From Bradyrhizobium rifense (GTDB lineage: Bacteria > Pseudomonadota > Alphaproteobacteria > Rhizobiales > Xanthobacteraceae): DNA of 64,000 nt. Positions 17,279 to 25,907 of this stretch are shown here, one piece after another. The notes below the pieces were generated by a model. The model was given only the letters and a program-made list of their open reading frames with translations. It had not been told where the DNA came from and made no database searches. Both the position numbers and the translations under genes were made by a program. How positions within the stretch are numbered: the stretch's first letter is position 1; every line of letters starts with the position of its first letter. The DNA is taken from NCBI RefSeq assembly GCF_008123425.1, contig NZ_VSSS01000017.1:58775-122774 (forward strand), in the 5' to 3' direction.

Positions 17279-18228
17279 GCAAGCCGATGAAGAAACCTGA
17301 CTTGCGCGGCGTCACGGTGGCGACTGTGCTGCCCTTCAGGGATGACAGCTCGATCGATTGGGACGGTTATGCCCGCGTGCTCGATTATTGCGCCTGTCCG
17401 GACGGGATCGCGGCAGTGTTCGTCAACGGTCACGCCGGCGAGGGCGGCTCGCTCTCGGATGACGAACGTCAGGCCGTGATCGAGCGGACGCGCCGACAAA
17501 TCGGCGGCAAGCCGCTGCTTTCAGGCATCATCGCGCATTCCACGGCGGAGGCGATCCATCAGGCGCAGCTTGCGGAAGGTGCCGGCGCCGATTGCGCGGT
17601 GTTGTTTCCACCCGGGCCGCTCGGCGGCGGTGCATCGGCGACCTCGCGCGCGCCGCTGGCCTTCGTGCAGGCGGTCAGCTCCGCCATCGGCATTCCCGTA
17701 TCGATCTTCCAATATCCGCTCGCGTCCGGCTTCGGCTACTCGCCGGAGACGCTCGCGAAAATCGCAGCCCTCGATAGCGTCATCGCCATCAAGGAAGGCA
17801 GCGATACCATGCTGGCCTATGACGAGAACCGCCGTGCGGTGAAGCGGGCCGATCCCTCGGTCGCGATCCTGCCGTCGAACTTCAACTGGTTCCTGCCGCA
17901 GCTAGCCGTCGGTGGCGACGGCATTCTTTCGGGCCTCGTCAGCCTCGCGCCGCATCTATTCGCAGAGCTTTGGCAGGCCGCTCTTGCCGACGATCTCAAG
18001 GCGATGCGCGCTGTCAACGAACGGCTCTATCCAATCGTGCGCTCGATCTACGGGCCGGCGCCGATCATGGACATGCACACGCGCATGAAAGTGGGGCTCA
18101 AGGCGATCGGCCTGATCGGCAACGCCGATCCGCGACAGCCGCTGCTGCCGGTGCTTCCGGCGCTCTGCGACGCCATCGCAACGACGGTCGCCGCAGCGCG
18201 CGCGGCCGGCGACATTCGCGTGGCGTGA
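17275..18228 (+). CDS. DHDPS-family protein (copy 2, NGHAGE subtype)
   Basis: A 317-residue class I aldolase-fold protein. The Schiff-base lysine is clear (VIAIKEGSDTMLAYDE), but the usual G-T/S-T-G-E loop is replaced by VNGHAGEGGSL, and the YNxP tyrosine segment reads FQYPLASG. The same NGHAGE signature occurs in copy 3 at 21054, so these two form a subfamily distinct from copy 1. The lysine supports imine chemistry on a keto acid. The changed loop suggests a different acceptor or a dehydratase/lyase function. The start overlaps the preceding maoC gene (ATGA). Confidence 0.85.
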   Translation: MSKPMKKPDLRGVTVATVLPFRDDSSIDWDGYARVLDYCACPDGIAAVFVNGHAGEGGSLSDDERQAVIERTRRQIGGKPLLSGIIAHSTAEAIHQAQLAEGAGADCAVLFPPGPLGGGASATSRAPLAFVQAVSSAIGIPVSIFQYPLASGFGYSPETLAKIAALDSVIAIKEGSDTMLAYDENRRAVKRADPSVAILPSNFNWFLPQLAVGGDGILSGLVSLAPHLFAELWQAALADDLKAMRAVNERLYPIVRSIYGPAPIMDMHTRMKVGLKAIGLIGNADPRQPLLPVLPALCDAIATTVAAARAAGDIRVA

Positions 18229-18239
18229 GGAACGGGCCC

Positions 18240-18545
18240 ATGCCGGACGAGGCCGCCTTCATCCACATCGTGCGGGTCGACATCGATCCCGAGCATGAAG
18301 CCGCGTTCAACGCCTGGTACGAGCAGAGGCACTTTCCCGATTTGCTCGCCTGTCCCGGCTGGCTCTCGGCAAAGCGCTTCGTCTCGGTCGGCGACGGCCC
18401 GAAATACGCGGCAATGTACGAGGTCGCGGGACGGTGGGCGTTCGAGACGCCGGAGTTCCTGAAGGTGAAGGGATTCGGTCCGTTCGAATCGCTGGTGAAG
18501 AACTTCATGCGCATCCAGCTCAAGCCGTTGTCGGGATCGACTTGA
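18240..18545 (+). CDS. Small dimeric alpha/beta-barrel (DUF4286/EthD-like) protein
   Basis: A 101-residue protein beginning MPDEAAFIHIVRVDIDPEHE, preceded by GAGGAACGGG. The pattern of a first strand, EAAFNAWYEQRHFPDLLACP, and a later YEV strand matches ferredoxin-like dimeric alpha/beta-barrel proteins such as EthD and DUF4286. Members are often accessory or degradative proteins with little characterised chemistry. It lies 11 bases after the second DHDPS-family gene and before the transporter genes. No catalytic residue can be assigned with confidence beyond the conserved NAWYxxxHxPD helix. Confidence 0.75.
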   Translation: MPDEAAFIHIVRVDIDPEHEAAFNAWYEQRHFPDLLACPGWLSAKRFVSVGDGPKYAAMYEVAGRWAFETPEFLKVKGFGPFESLVKNFMRIQLKPLSGST

Positions 18546-18667
18546 GTGAATTGATGACGATGCTGCCTGCCGTGTCGCGAGATCTGGCCAGCCGCATCCA
18601 AGAAACATCGAGGGGAACCCCGGGCGAGGGACTGCATCGGTCATTGGCGTCTTATTGGAGGTATTAC

Positions 18668-19504
18668 ATGGTCTCGACACTGCTTCGCTTGGGTGCGACC
18701 GCCGCATTCGCTCTGGCATCTGCATCAGCGCATGCCGCATGCACGCCCGCGATTGCCGACAGCGATCTGATCGCGCCCGGAAAATTACAGCTCTCGATCA
18801 ACCCGACCAATCCGCCGCAGCAATTCGTCGACAAGGACGGTCAGTTGCAGGGCCTCAACGTGGAACTCGCTGCCGAGCTCGGCAAGCGGTTGTGCCTTCC
18901 GGTCGAACTCGTCCGGATGGATTTTCCGGCGATGATCCCGGCCATGAACGCGGGCCGCATCGACGGCATCGACACCGGCATGTTCTGGACCGAGGAACGC
19001 TCGAAGCTGATGTACATGGTGCCTTACGCCATCCAGGCCATTTCGGTCGTGGTTGCGCCCGACAGCGGCATAAAAATTGCTACCGAAAATGACCTGATCG
19101 GAAAAACATCCGCCGTCGAGGTCAGCACCTACCAGATGAACTGGCTCAAGAAACTCAGCGATACGAGTGTGGCGAAGGGTGGTGCGGCCGTCGAGATGCG
19201 CACGTTCCCGACGGCGACCAACGTTGTCAGCGCGCTGCTCGCGGGGCAGGTGGACAACGCGTTGCTGGTCGACAGCGTAGCGCGCGATCTCACCGGTCGC
19301 GGCCGCGTCAAGGAAGTGTTGAGCGGACTCGGCACGGCGCGCACCACGCTCGGTTTCCGCAACAAGGCGGTGGTTGATGCCGTCGTCAAGGCGCTGAACG
19401 CGATGCGTGCCGATGGCTTCTATCAGGCGCTGTTCGACAAGTTCGGCCTGACCGCCATGCCGGCCGATCAACCGCTTGCGATCGCCGGCCCCGGTCCGGC
19501 CTGA
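18668..19504 (+). CDS. Family 3 periplasmic solute-binding protein of an ABC importer
   Basis: A 278-residue binding protein with signal peptide (TLLRLGATAAFALASASAHA) and family 3 motifs (INPTNPPQQFVDKDGQLQG, GRIDGIDTGMFWTEERS). The start at 18668 has GGAGG seven bases ahead; longer in-frame extensions would bury the signal peptide. It matches the orphan protein at 7389-8225 in length and in most motifs. The permease and ATPase follow at once, giving a complete importer. Ligands of the family include polar amino acids, opines and small organic acids; the actual ligand here is unknown but presumably the compound degraded by the island. Confidence 0.9.
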   Translation: MVSTLLRLGATAAFALASASAHAACTPAIADSDLIAPGKLQLSINPTNPPQQFVDKDGQLQGLNVELAAELGKRLCLPVELVRMDFPAMIPAMNAGRIDGIDTGMFWTEERSKLMYMVPYAIQAISVVVAPDSGIKIATENDLIGKTSAVEVSTYQMNWLKKLSDTSVAKGGAAVEMRTFPTATNVVSALLAGQVDNALLVDSVARDLTGRGRVKEVLSGLGTARTTLGFRNKAVVDAVVKALNAMRADGFYQALFDKFGLTAMPADQPLAIAGPGPA

Positions 19505-19521
19505 GATACGGAGACGAGCTG

Positions 19522-20253
19522 ATGAGCCATTTCAGTCCGACGGCCGCCGTCAACTACTTCTTCAACTACTTCCTGATGAAGGGTGTGCTCGTCACCATCG
19601 GCTTGACGGTGGCGGCGGTCATCGGCGGATTGATTCTCGGCATGGGCATCGCGCTGATGCGCATGTCGTCCAATCCGGTGCTGTCAGGCTTCTCGCGCTT
19701 CTATATCTGGTTCTTCCGCGGCACGCCGCTGCTGATCCAGCTTGTGGTGATCTACAGCGGCTTGCCGCAGCTGGGGATCAAGTTCAGCGTGATCACCTGT
19801 GCGCTTGTTGGCCTGATCCTCAACGAAGCGGCCTATCTCGCCGAGATCGTGCGCAGCGGTTTCATGGCCGTTTCGGCAGGGCAGCGCGAAGCCGCCTGGG
19901 CGCTCAGCCTCTCGCCCTGGGTGACGTTCCGCCGCGTGACTCTGCCGCAGGCGTTCCGGCTGATGATCCCGCCGCTCGGGAACTCCATCAATTCGCTCCT
20001 GAAGGCGACCTCGCTCGCCTCGGTGATCTCGGTGGAGGAGCTCATGCGCCGCAGCGACATGCTGATGCAGGAGCATTTCCAGATCCTCGAAGTCTATGCG
20101 GCGGCAACGGCGTATTATTTGATCCTCACTTCGGTCTGGGATGCGGTCCAGCGCCGGCTGGAGAAGCATTTTGGTCGGTCGAGCGCTGCGAAATCCAGGC
20201 GGGTCGCGGCGAGGGCGCCGGTTGCGCAGACAAGCGCGGAGGCCCGCGCATGA
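19522..20253 (+). CDS. ABC importer permease (HisMQ/polar amino acid type)
   Basis: A 243-residue inner-membrane permease of the HisM/GlnP class with about five hydrophobic helices. The first is at about residues 20-42 (VLVTIGLTVAAVIGGLILGMG). The EAA loop reads SAGQREAAWALSLSPWVTFR, the contact site for the ATPase. Only one permease gene is present, so it probably homodimerises. It ends in the ATGA overlap that starts the ATPase gene. The C-terminal tail (SSAAKSRRVAARAP) is basic and Ala-rich. Confidence 0.92.
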   Translation: MSHFSPTAAVNYFFNYFLMKGVLVTIGLTVAAVIGGLILGMGIALMRMSSNPVLSGFSRFYIWFFRGTPLLIQLVVIYSGLPQLGIKFSVITCALVGLILNEAAYLAEIVRSGFMAVSAGQREAAWALSLSPWVTFRRVTLPQAFRLMIPPLGNSINSLLKATSLASVISVEELMRRSDMLMQEHFQILEVYAAATAYYLILTSVWDAVQRRLEKHFGRSSAAKSRRVAARAPVAQTSAEARA

Positions 20254-21050
20254 GCGAGATGCCGATGAATACGGCCAGCGGTGTTGCAGGCGCAATGGCA
20301 CAGCCGCAATTGCGCGAGGTGCCCGCGGTTCGCATGGAGGCCGTCTACAAGCACTATGGCGATTTCACCGCGTTGAACGAGGTCGATCTCAAGGTCGCGA
20401 AGGGTGAGAAGATCGTGGTCTGCGGCCCCTCCGGCTCGGGCAAGTCGACGCTCATTCGCTGCATCAATCACATCGAGAAGCACGACGAGGGCCTGATCTA
20501 CGTCAACGGCATCGAGCTTGATCATCAGCGCAAGAATATCGACGCGGTCAGGCGCGACACCGGCATGGTGTTCCAGAGCTTTAATCTGTTTCCGCACATG
20601 ACGGTGCTGGAGAACTGCACCCTGGCGCCGATGACAGCGAACGGCATGAGCGAGGCTGAGGCCAAGGACCTCGCGATGCATTTCTTGACAAAAGTCCGGA
20701 TTCCGGATCAGGCCGAGAAATTTCCCGGGCAGCTCTCGGGTGGCCAGCAGCAGCGCGTCGCCATCGCCCGCGCGCTGTGCATGCGGCCGAAGATCATGCT
20801 GTTCGACGAGCCGACCTCCGCGCTTGACCCCGAGATGGTCAAGGAAGTGCTGGAGACCATGAGGAAGCTCGCGGAAGAGGGTATGACCATGCTGTGCGTG
20901 ACCCACGAGATGGGTTTTGCCCGCGAGGTCGCCGACCGCATCGTGTTCATGAATGAGGGGAAGGTGGTCGAGCAGGCCGCGCCGGAAGAGTTCTTCAAGA
21001 ATCCGAAGTCCGAGCGGGCGCGGACATTCCTCGACCAGATCATTCACTAG
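20250..21050 (+). CDS. ABC importer ATPase (GlnQ/HisP type)
   Basis: A 266-residue ATPase with Walker A GPSGSGKST, Q-loop MVFQSFNLFPH, signature LSGGQQQRVAIARAL, Walker B IMLFDEPTSALDPEM and the switch histidine in VTHEM. The start at 20250 overlaps the permease stop (ATGA), which fixes the reading frame. An N-terminal extension of about 25 residues precedes the ABC domain. It powers the importer formed with the permease at 19522 and the binding protein at 18668, and perhaps also with the orphan binding protein at 7389. Confidence 0.94.
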   Translation: MSEMPMNTASGVAGAMAQPQLREVPAVRMEAVYKHYGDFTALNEVDLKVAKGEKIVVCGPSGSGKSTLIRCINHIEKHDEGLIYVNGIELDHQRKNIDAVRRDTGMVFQSFNLFPHMTVLENCTLAPMTANGMSEAEAKDLAMHFLTKVRIPDQAEKFPGQLSGGQQQRVAIARALCMRPKIMLFDEPTSALDPEMVKEVLETMRKLAEEGMTMLCVTHEMGFAREVADRIVFMNEGKVVEQAAPEEFFKNPKSERARTFLDQIIH

Positions 21051-21053
21051 CCG

Positions 21054-21995
21054 ATGTCGGCGGGGATGCGGACATTCGGCGATCGTCTGCGCGGCATTCA
21101 TGCGGCGACGATCGTGCCGATGACGCCCGACTTTCGGGTCGATGAGGCGCAGCTGGCGGCACACCTCGCCTCGGTCGCATCCACAGCCGGCGTCAGTGGG
21201 TTATTGGTCAACGGCCACGCCGGCGAAAACTTCGTGCTGTCGCTGGCCGAGAAGCGGCGCGTGGTTGAGCTTGCGCGCGAGCACGCTCCGAAGGATTGCC
21301 TGATCGTCTCGGGCGTTAATCACGAATCGAGCCTGGAGGCCGGGTGCGAAGCGGCCACACTGGAGCGGGCGGGTGCGGACGGGCTTCTGGTGTTTCCTCC
21401 CAACAGCTGGGCGCTCGGTCACGCCGACGACTGCGTCATCGAGCATCATCGCCACATCCGCGATGCCACCACCGTGCCGCTGATGCTTTACGCCGCGCCG
21501 GTCGGTGCGGGCGCGATGGCCTATGTCCCGCCTTTGCTGGAGCGGCTGGTGGCCGACCCCCGCTTCGTCGCGATCAAGGAGGGGAGCTGGGAAGTTGCGA
21601 CCTACGAGCAGAACCTGCGGCTGATCCACAAGCTGCGACCGGAGTTCGTCGTGCTCGGTTCCGGCGACGAACATCTGCTGACGAGCTATCTCGTCGGTTC
21701 TGCCGGCAGCCAGGTGAGCCTTGCCTGCGTCGTGCCGGAGCTTGTCGTCAGCCTCTGGAACGCGGCGGAGGCCGGCGATTGGGAGCGGGCGCGGGCCGCG
21801 CACGAGAAGCTCTATCCGCTTGCTGTCGCGATCTACCGCGATGCGCCGGGAGGCCGGGCGACGGTGCGACTCAAGGCCTCCCTGAAACTGCTCGGGCGTC
21901 TCTCATGCGACGCAGCACGTCCACCGCAGCCGCCGGCGAGTTCAAGCGAATTGCAGGCGCTCGAACAGGCGCTGCGGAGCGCCGGCGCGCTCTAG
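21054..21995 (+). CDS. DHDPS-family protein (copy 3, NGHAGE subtype)
   Basis: A 313-residue aldolase-fold protein with Schiff-base lysine in FVAIKEGSWEVATYEQ and the altered loop VNGHAGENFVLS shared with copy 2. The segment for the catalytic tyrosine reads MLYAAPVGAG. The gene starts 4 bases after the ATPase stop and ends the plus arm; its last four bases overlap the end of the convergent monooxygenase gene. Three members of one family in a single regulon suggests distinct steps or alternative substrates. The function is otherwise unknown. An ATG four codons in is an alternative start. Confidence 0.84.
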   Translation: MSAGMRTFGDRLRGIHAATIVPMTPDFRVDEAQLAAHLASVASTAGVSGLLVNGHAGENFVLSLAEKRRVVELAREHAPKDCLIVSGVNHESSLEAGCEAATLERAGADGLLVFPPNSWALGHADDCVIEHHRHIRDATTVPLMLYAAPVGAGAMAYVPPLLERLVADPRFVAIKEGSWEVATYEQNLRLIHKLRPEFVVLGSGDEHLLTSYLVGSAGSQVSLACVVPELVVSLWNAAEAGDWERARAAHEKLYPLAVAIYRDAPGGRATVRLKASLKLLGRLSCDAARPPQPPASSSELQALEQALRSAGAL

Positions 21996-23296
21996 GCTGC
22001 GAAGAACGGATTGGCCGGCCGCGCGAGGCCGAGGTGATCGCGCAGCGTGGTTCCCTCATAGTCCGTGCGGAACAGCCCGCGCTCCTGCAAGATCGGCACG
22101 ACGAGGTGGACGAAATCCTCGAAACCTTCGTGGAAATAGGGCGGCATGACGTTGAAGCCGTCGGCGGCATGCTCTTCGAACCAGAGCTGGAGCGTGTCGG
22201 CGATGCGCTCGGCCGAGCCGCACAGCACCCAATGGCCGCGGGCGGCAGCTGTGAGGTTGTAGAGGTCGCGCAACGTCATGTTCTCACGGCGGCCCTTGGC
22301 CAGCATGACGCTGGCGAAGCTGTGGTAGCTGTCGGACGGCGCGATGTCGGGAATCGGCCCGTCGAGATCGTAGGCAGACATGTCGCGCCCGAAGCGGTCG
22401 GACAGGATCGCGAGCGCGTTGCTGCCGCTGACGAAGCTCTGGAGTACGTTGAGCTTCTCGAACGCTTCCTTGTCGGTGCGGCCGACGACGGGCATGACGC
22501 CCGGCAGCACCGTGACATCCTCGGCCTTGCGGCCGCACGCCGGCAGCCGCGTCTTCAGCGAGGTGTAGCCGGCTTTGGCTTCGTCGATGTCCTGCACCAC
22601 CGAGAACACGATGTCAGCGGTCCGCGCGGCAAGCGCCTGTCCGGCCTCGGAGCCGCCGGCCTGGAGCACGACGGGGCGGCCTTGCGGGCTGCGGCCGATA
22701 TTGAGCGGGCCCTTCACCTTGAAGAATGCGCCGTCATGGTCAATCGGACGCAGCTTCGCCGGATCGATGTAGATGCCGCTGGTACGGTCGGTGACGATGG
22801 CATCATCGGCCCATCCGTCCCACAGGCCCTTGACGATGTCGAGGAACTCGCCGGCCATCTCGTAGCGGCGGGCGTGGTCGGGATGCGTGGTGCCGAAATT
22901 TGCCGCCGTTGCCGGATTGGCCGTCGTCACCGCATTCCACGCGGCGCGGCCGTTGCTGATATGATCGAGCGAGGCGAACACGCGCGCGACCGAGAACGGA
23001 TCGCTGTAGGTCGTCGACACCGTGGCGCCGAGCCCGATATGGCTGGTCGAGGTGGCAAGCGCCGCCAGCATGGTCAGCGGCTCCAGCCGCAGCGTGTAGG
23101 AGGGATGCGCGCTCGCATCGGCATAGAGATTGTCGCCCATGAAGATCAGGTCGAACTTGCCGCGCTCGGCGGTGCGGCCGATCTCCTGGATCGCTGGGAA
23201 GTTCTGGAAGCTGTCGACCGCGCCGGGATAGCGCCAGCCGGCGACGTGGCTGCCGGTGCCCAGGATGAACAGGCCGAGATGCATCCGTCGTTTCAT
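21992..23296 (-). CDS. LLM-class FMN-dependent monooxygenase (NtaA/SnaA/DszA type)
   Basis: A 434-residue member of the bacterial luciferase-like monooxygenase class. It has the N-terminal GLFILGTG...WRYPGA pattern, FDLIFMGDN, THIGLGATVSTTYSDPF-type core (here SHIGLGATVSTTYSDPF), AAWNAVTTANPA, and VVLQAGGSEAGQALA. NtaA, SnaA and DszA relatives use reduced FMN from a separate reductase to oxidise nitrilotriacetate, antibiotics or thiophenes. A flavin reductase is encoded at 32647 in the divergent arm of the same island. It is the last gene of the minus operon, 4 bases behind a permease gene. Its substrate is probably the imported compound or a product of it. Confidence 0.92.
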   Translation of the reverse strand: MKRRMHLGLFILGTGSHVAGWRYPGAVDSFQNFPAIQEIGRTAERGKFDLIFMGDNLYADASAHPSYTLRLEPLTMLAALATSTSHIGLGATVSTTYSDPFSVARVFASLDHISNGRAAWNAVTTANPATAANFGTTHPDHARRYEMAGEFLDIVKGLWDGWADDAIVTDRTSGIYIDPAKLRPIDHDGAFFKVKGPLNIGRSPQGRPVVLQAGGSEAGQALAARTADIVFSVVQDIDEAKAGYTSLKTRLPACGRKAEDVTVLPGVMPVVGRTDKEAFEKLNVLQSFVSGSNALAILSDRFGRDMSAYDLDGPIPDIAPSDSYHSFASVMLAKGRRENMTLRDLYNLTAAARGHWVLCGSAERIADTLQLWFEEHAADGFNVMPPYFHEGFEDFVHLVVPILQERGLFRTDYEGTTLRDHLGLARPANPFFAA

Positions 23297-23300
23297 GGCG

Positions 23301-24059
23301 TTATGTCCAGAACAGGATTTTTCGCTCGAGGAAGCCGATCAGGCCGAAGAAGGCGAGGCTCGCGGCAGAGGCGACGAAGATCGCCGACCAGACCTGGACG
23401 AAGTCGATCTGGAGCACGGCCTGGTAGATCACCCAGCCGAGCCCACCCTGCGCGCCGAGCATTTCTGTGACGATCGCCACGATGACGCTGCGTACCGTTG
23501 AGACGCGCATTCCGGCGAGCAGCAGCGGCAAGGCGGTCGGCAGGCGTAGCCGCCACAGCACGCCGAACCGGCTCGCGCCGAAGCTGCGCATGAGGTCGAC
23601 GGCGCGGCGGTCGACACGGTCGAGCCCGGCCAGCATGGACAGCAGAATGGTGAAGCTCACCGCCATCGCCACCATCACGATCTTCGAGCTGATTCCGATG
23701 CCGAACCAGAGCAGAATCAGCGGTGAATAGCCGACCACGGGCACCGAATTGATCGCGGTTGCGAGCGGTAGGATCGCGCTGCGCAGCGCCGGCACCAGTG
23801 CGATGGCGACGGCTAGGCCGATGCCGATCAGGCAGCCGAGCCCATAGCCCGCGAACGCTTCGAGCAGCGTGTAGCCGGCGGCGTCAATGAGGATTGCGCG
23901 CTTGGCCCAGAGGCCGACGAGGATGTCGCTGACCGCGGGGAGCACATAGGCCGGCAGATGCAGTCCGCGCGCAGTGCCCTCCCAGCACGCGATCAGGAGG
24001 ACGGCGCCAAGAATGCCGCGCTGGACGGCGAGCGAGGGGGAAGCGAGCGCGCGGCTCAT
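23301..24059 (-). CDS. ABC importer permease 2 (SsuC/TauC-like)
   Basis: A 252-residue permease of the nitrate/sulfonate/taurine class with about six helices and the EAA-type loop RAVDLMRSFGASRFGVLWRLRLP. The start at 24059 overlaps the preceding permease gene by 4 bases. It differs from, but is clearly homologous to, the permease at 24056-24871, so the two probably form a heterodimeric channel. It serves the NMT1-type binding protein at 24868. Confidence 0.9.
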   Translation of the reverse strand: MSRALASPSLAVQRGILGAVLLIACWEGTARGLHLPAYVLPAVSDILVGLWAKRAILIDAAGYTLLEAFAGYGLGCLIGIGLAVAIALVPALRSAILPLATAINSVPVVGYSPLILLWFGIGISSKIVMVAMAVSFTILLSMLAGLDRVDRRAVDLMRSFGASRFGVLWRLRLPTALPLLLAGMRVSTVRSVIVAIVTEMLGAQGGLGWVIYQAVLQIDFVQVWSAIFVASAASLAFFGLIGFLERKILFWT

Positions 24060-24871
24060 TGCTCGGCGTTCCAGAACACGAGGCGCCGCTCGACTGCGGC
24101 GACCACCGCATAGAAGCCGGTGCCGAGCAGGGCCGAAGCCAGCAGAGCGCCCCAGATCGCCACGACGTTCTCGGTGAACATGGCCTGGAGCAGCAACACG
24201 CCGAGCCCGGTGGTGTCGCCGAACCATTCGCCGACGATGGCGCCGACGAGGCTCAGGGAAGCTGCGAGCCGCAGCGCCACGAAGATCTGCGGCAGCGCGG
24301 TTGGAAGCTGCAGGCGCAGCAGGAGCTGGTGGTTGGAGGCGCCAAAACTGCGCATCAAGGCGACCTGCTTGGGATCGACGGTATCGAGGCCGAGCAGCGT
24401 GTTTACCGTCACCGGAAAGAACGTCAGGTAGAATGCGATGATCGCCTTGGCGAGCAGCGTATTGCCGAACCACAGCACCACCAGCGCGCCGAAGGCGATC
24501 ACCGGAATGGTCTGCGACACCACGAAGATCGGAAAGATCATCTCGCGCAGCGCGCGGACGCGGAAGAACACGACGCCCATGAACACGCCGAACGCGCCGC
24601 CGGAGGCGAAGCCGATCAGCGTCTCGGCGAGGGTGCGCAGGAAGCCGTCGACATAGGCGCGGGGCGTCGCCGCCATCGCCATCAGGATCGTGCTGAGGCG
24701 CGGCAGATAATAGGGGCGGATGCCGAACAGCAGCACCGCACCTTCCCAGACCACCGCCGCGATGGCGAGGCCGAGCAGGAGCCGAATCAGCTTGCGCAGC
24801 GAATCCGGCATCGTGATCGACCGCGGAGCCGCGCGGCCGTCACCAAGCGATGTCGCGGCCGGGCTGCTCAC
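24056..24871 (-). CDS. ABC importer permease 1 (SsuC/TauC-like)
   Basis: A 271-residue inner-membrane permease. It has an N-terminal helix (LLLGLAIAAVVWEGAVLLFG), about six helices in all, and the loop VALMRSFGASNHQLLLRLQLP that docks to the ATPase. An internal ATG 20 codons on could be the true start, but the ATGA overlap with the binding-protein stop at 24868 favours 24871. Paired with the second permease, it makes the channel for the importer encoded in this operon. Confidence 0.9.
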   Translation of the reverse strand: MSSPAATSLGDGRAAPRSITMPDSLRKLIRLLLGLAIAAVVWEGAVLLFGIRPYYLPRLSTILMAMAATPRAYVDGFLRTLAETLIGFASGGAFGVFMGVVFFRVRALREMIFPIFVVSQTIPVIAFGALVVLWFGNTLLAKAIIAFYLTFFPVTVNTLLGLDTVDPKQVALMRSFGASNHQLLLRLQLPTALPQIFVALRLAASLSLVGAIVGEWFGDTTGLGVLLLQAMFTENVVAIWGALLASALLGTGFYAVVAAVERRLVFWNAEQ

Positions 24872-25884
24872 GGCAGCCGGTCCGCCGCCGGGATGCTTTG
24901 GATGAAGCTGGCGTCATACGCGGCGGCGAGGTCGAGCGGCTTGGAGATCACGCCGTATTTCAGGAAGAAGTCGTGGGCGGTCTTGACCGCGTCGGCGTCG
25001 ATCCAGAATATGCCGTTCTTCGAGGCTGCGCCCGCTGTCATCAGGCGCTTCACCTCGGTCAGCATGAACTCCTGCTGCGCGCGGTCGAGCGTCGGGGCTG
25101 CGGCCATCACGGTGTCGACGGCGCCCTTCGGATCGGAGAACGCATCCTTCCAGCCCTTCAGCGAAGCACGCAGGAAGGCCTTGACCAGCTCCGGCTTCTC
25201 CTTGGCGGTCGCCTCGGCCACGATCAGCGTGTCGCGCGGGAAGGTGATGCCGTAATCCTCGGCGACGAAGGTCTTCAGGCTGTCCTTCGGCATGCGCGAC
25301 TGGATGGTGTAGAACTCGTTGTAATAGGTCGCCGTGATCACGTCGACGTTGCCGTCGACGAAGGGCGTCACCGAAACCTGCTGCGGCTGGATCTTCAGTT
25401 CATCCGGCTTGATGCCTTCCTTGGCCAGCATGCCGTTCAGCACGTGGTTGGCGCCGGTGAACCAGGTGGTGACGGTCTTGCCCTTGAAGTCCTGGATCGT
25501 CTTCACCGGCCCGTCCTTGCGGGTAACGAAGATGAACGGCGTGATCTGGTGCGAGACGCCGATGCAGACGATCGGCAGTCCCTTGTCACGGGCGGCGAAC
25601 ACGCTGTCGGTGCCGCCGGAGAGGCCGAATGTGTCGGCACCGGTCGCAACTAGGTTTTCGGTGAGCAGATTGGGCCCGCCCGGATTGATGGTGAGGTCGA
25701 TGCCTTCGGCCTTGTAATAGCCTTTGGCGGCCGCGACGTAGAAGCCGGCGAACTGCGCCTGCGGCAACCATTTCAGGCGCAGGCTGGCCTTCTGCAACTC
25801 GGCGGCGGGCGCAGGCGCGACGAGCGAGCCGGTCGCCAGTGCGATGGCGGAGAGGACGGAGAAGGCGTGGCGTCGGCTCAACAT
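24868..25884 (-). CDS. NMT1/THI5-like periplasmic substrate-binding protein
   Basis: A 338-residue binding protein with a twin-Arg-like start (MLSRRHAFSVLSAIALATGS) and signal peptide. The fold signature LKWLPQAQFAGFYVAAAKGY with INPGGPN is that of the NMT1/THI5 group, which includes binding proteins for thiamine pyrimidine precursors, riboflavin and similar heterocycles. I chose 25884 because GGAG lies seven bases upstream; an ATG two codons earlier is too close to it. The gene overlaps the permease downstream. The family link suggests an aromatic or heterocyclic nitrogen compound as ligand, which agrees with the monooxygenase and amidohydrolase encoded nearby, but this is inference. Confidence 0.9.
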   Translation of the reverse strand: MLSRRHAFSVLSAIALATGSLVAPAPAAELQKASLRLKWLPQAQFAGFYVAAAKGYYKAEGIDLTINPGGPNLLTENLVATGADTFGLSGGTDSVFAARDKGLPIVCIGVSHQITPFIFVTRKDGPVKTIQDFKGKTVTTWFTGANHVLNGMLAKEGIKPDELKIQPQQVSVTPFVDGNVDVITATYYNEFYTIQSRMPKDSLKTFVAEDYGITFPRDTLIVAEATAKEKPELVKAFLRASLKGWKDAFSDPKGAVDTVMAAAPTLDRAQQEFMLTEVKRLMTAGAASKNGIFWIDADAVKTAHDFFLKYGVISKPLDLAAAYDASFIQSIPAADRLP

Positions 25885-25907
25885 GGTCATACTCCAGGCA
25901 ATGAAAA

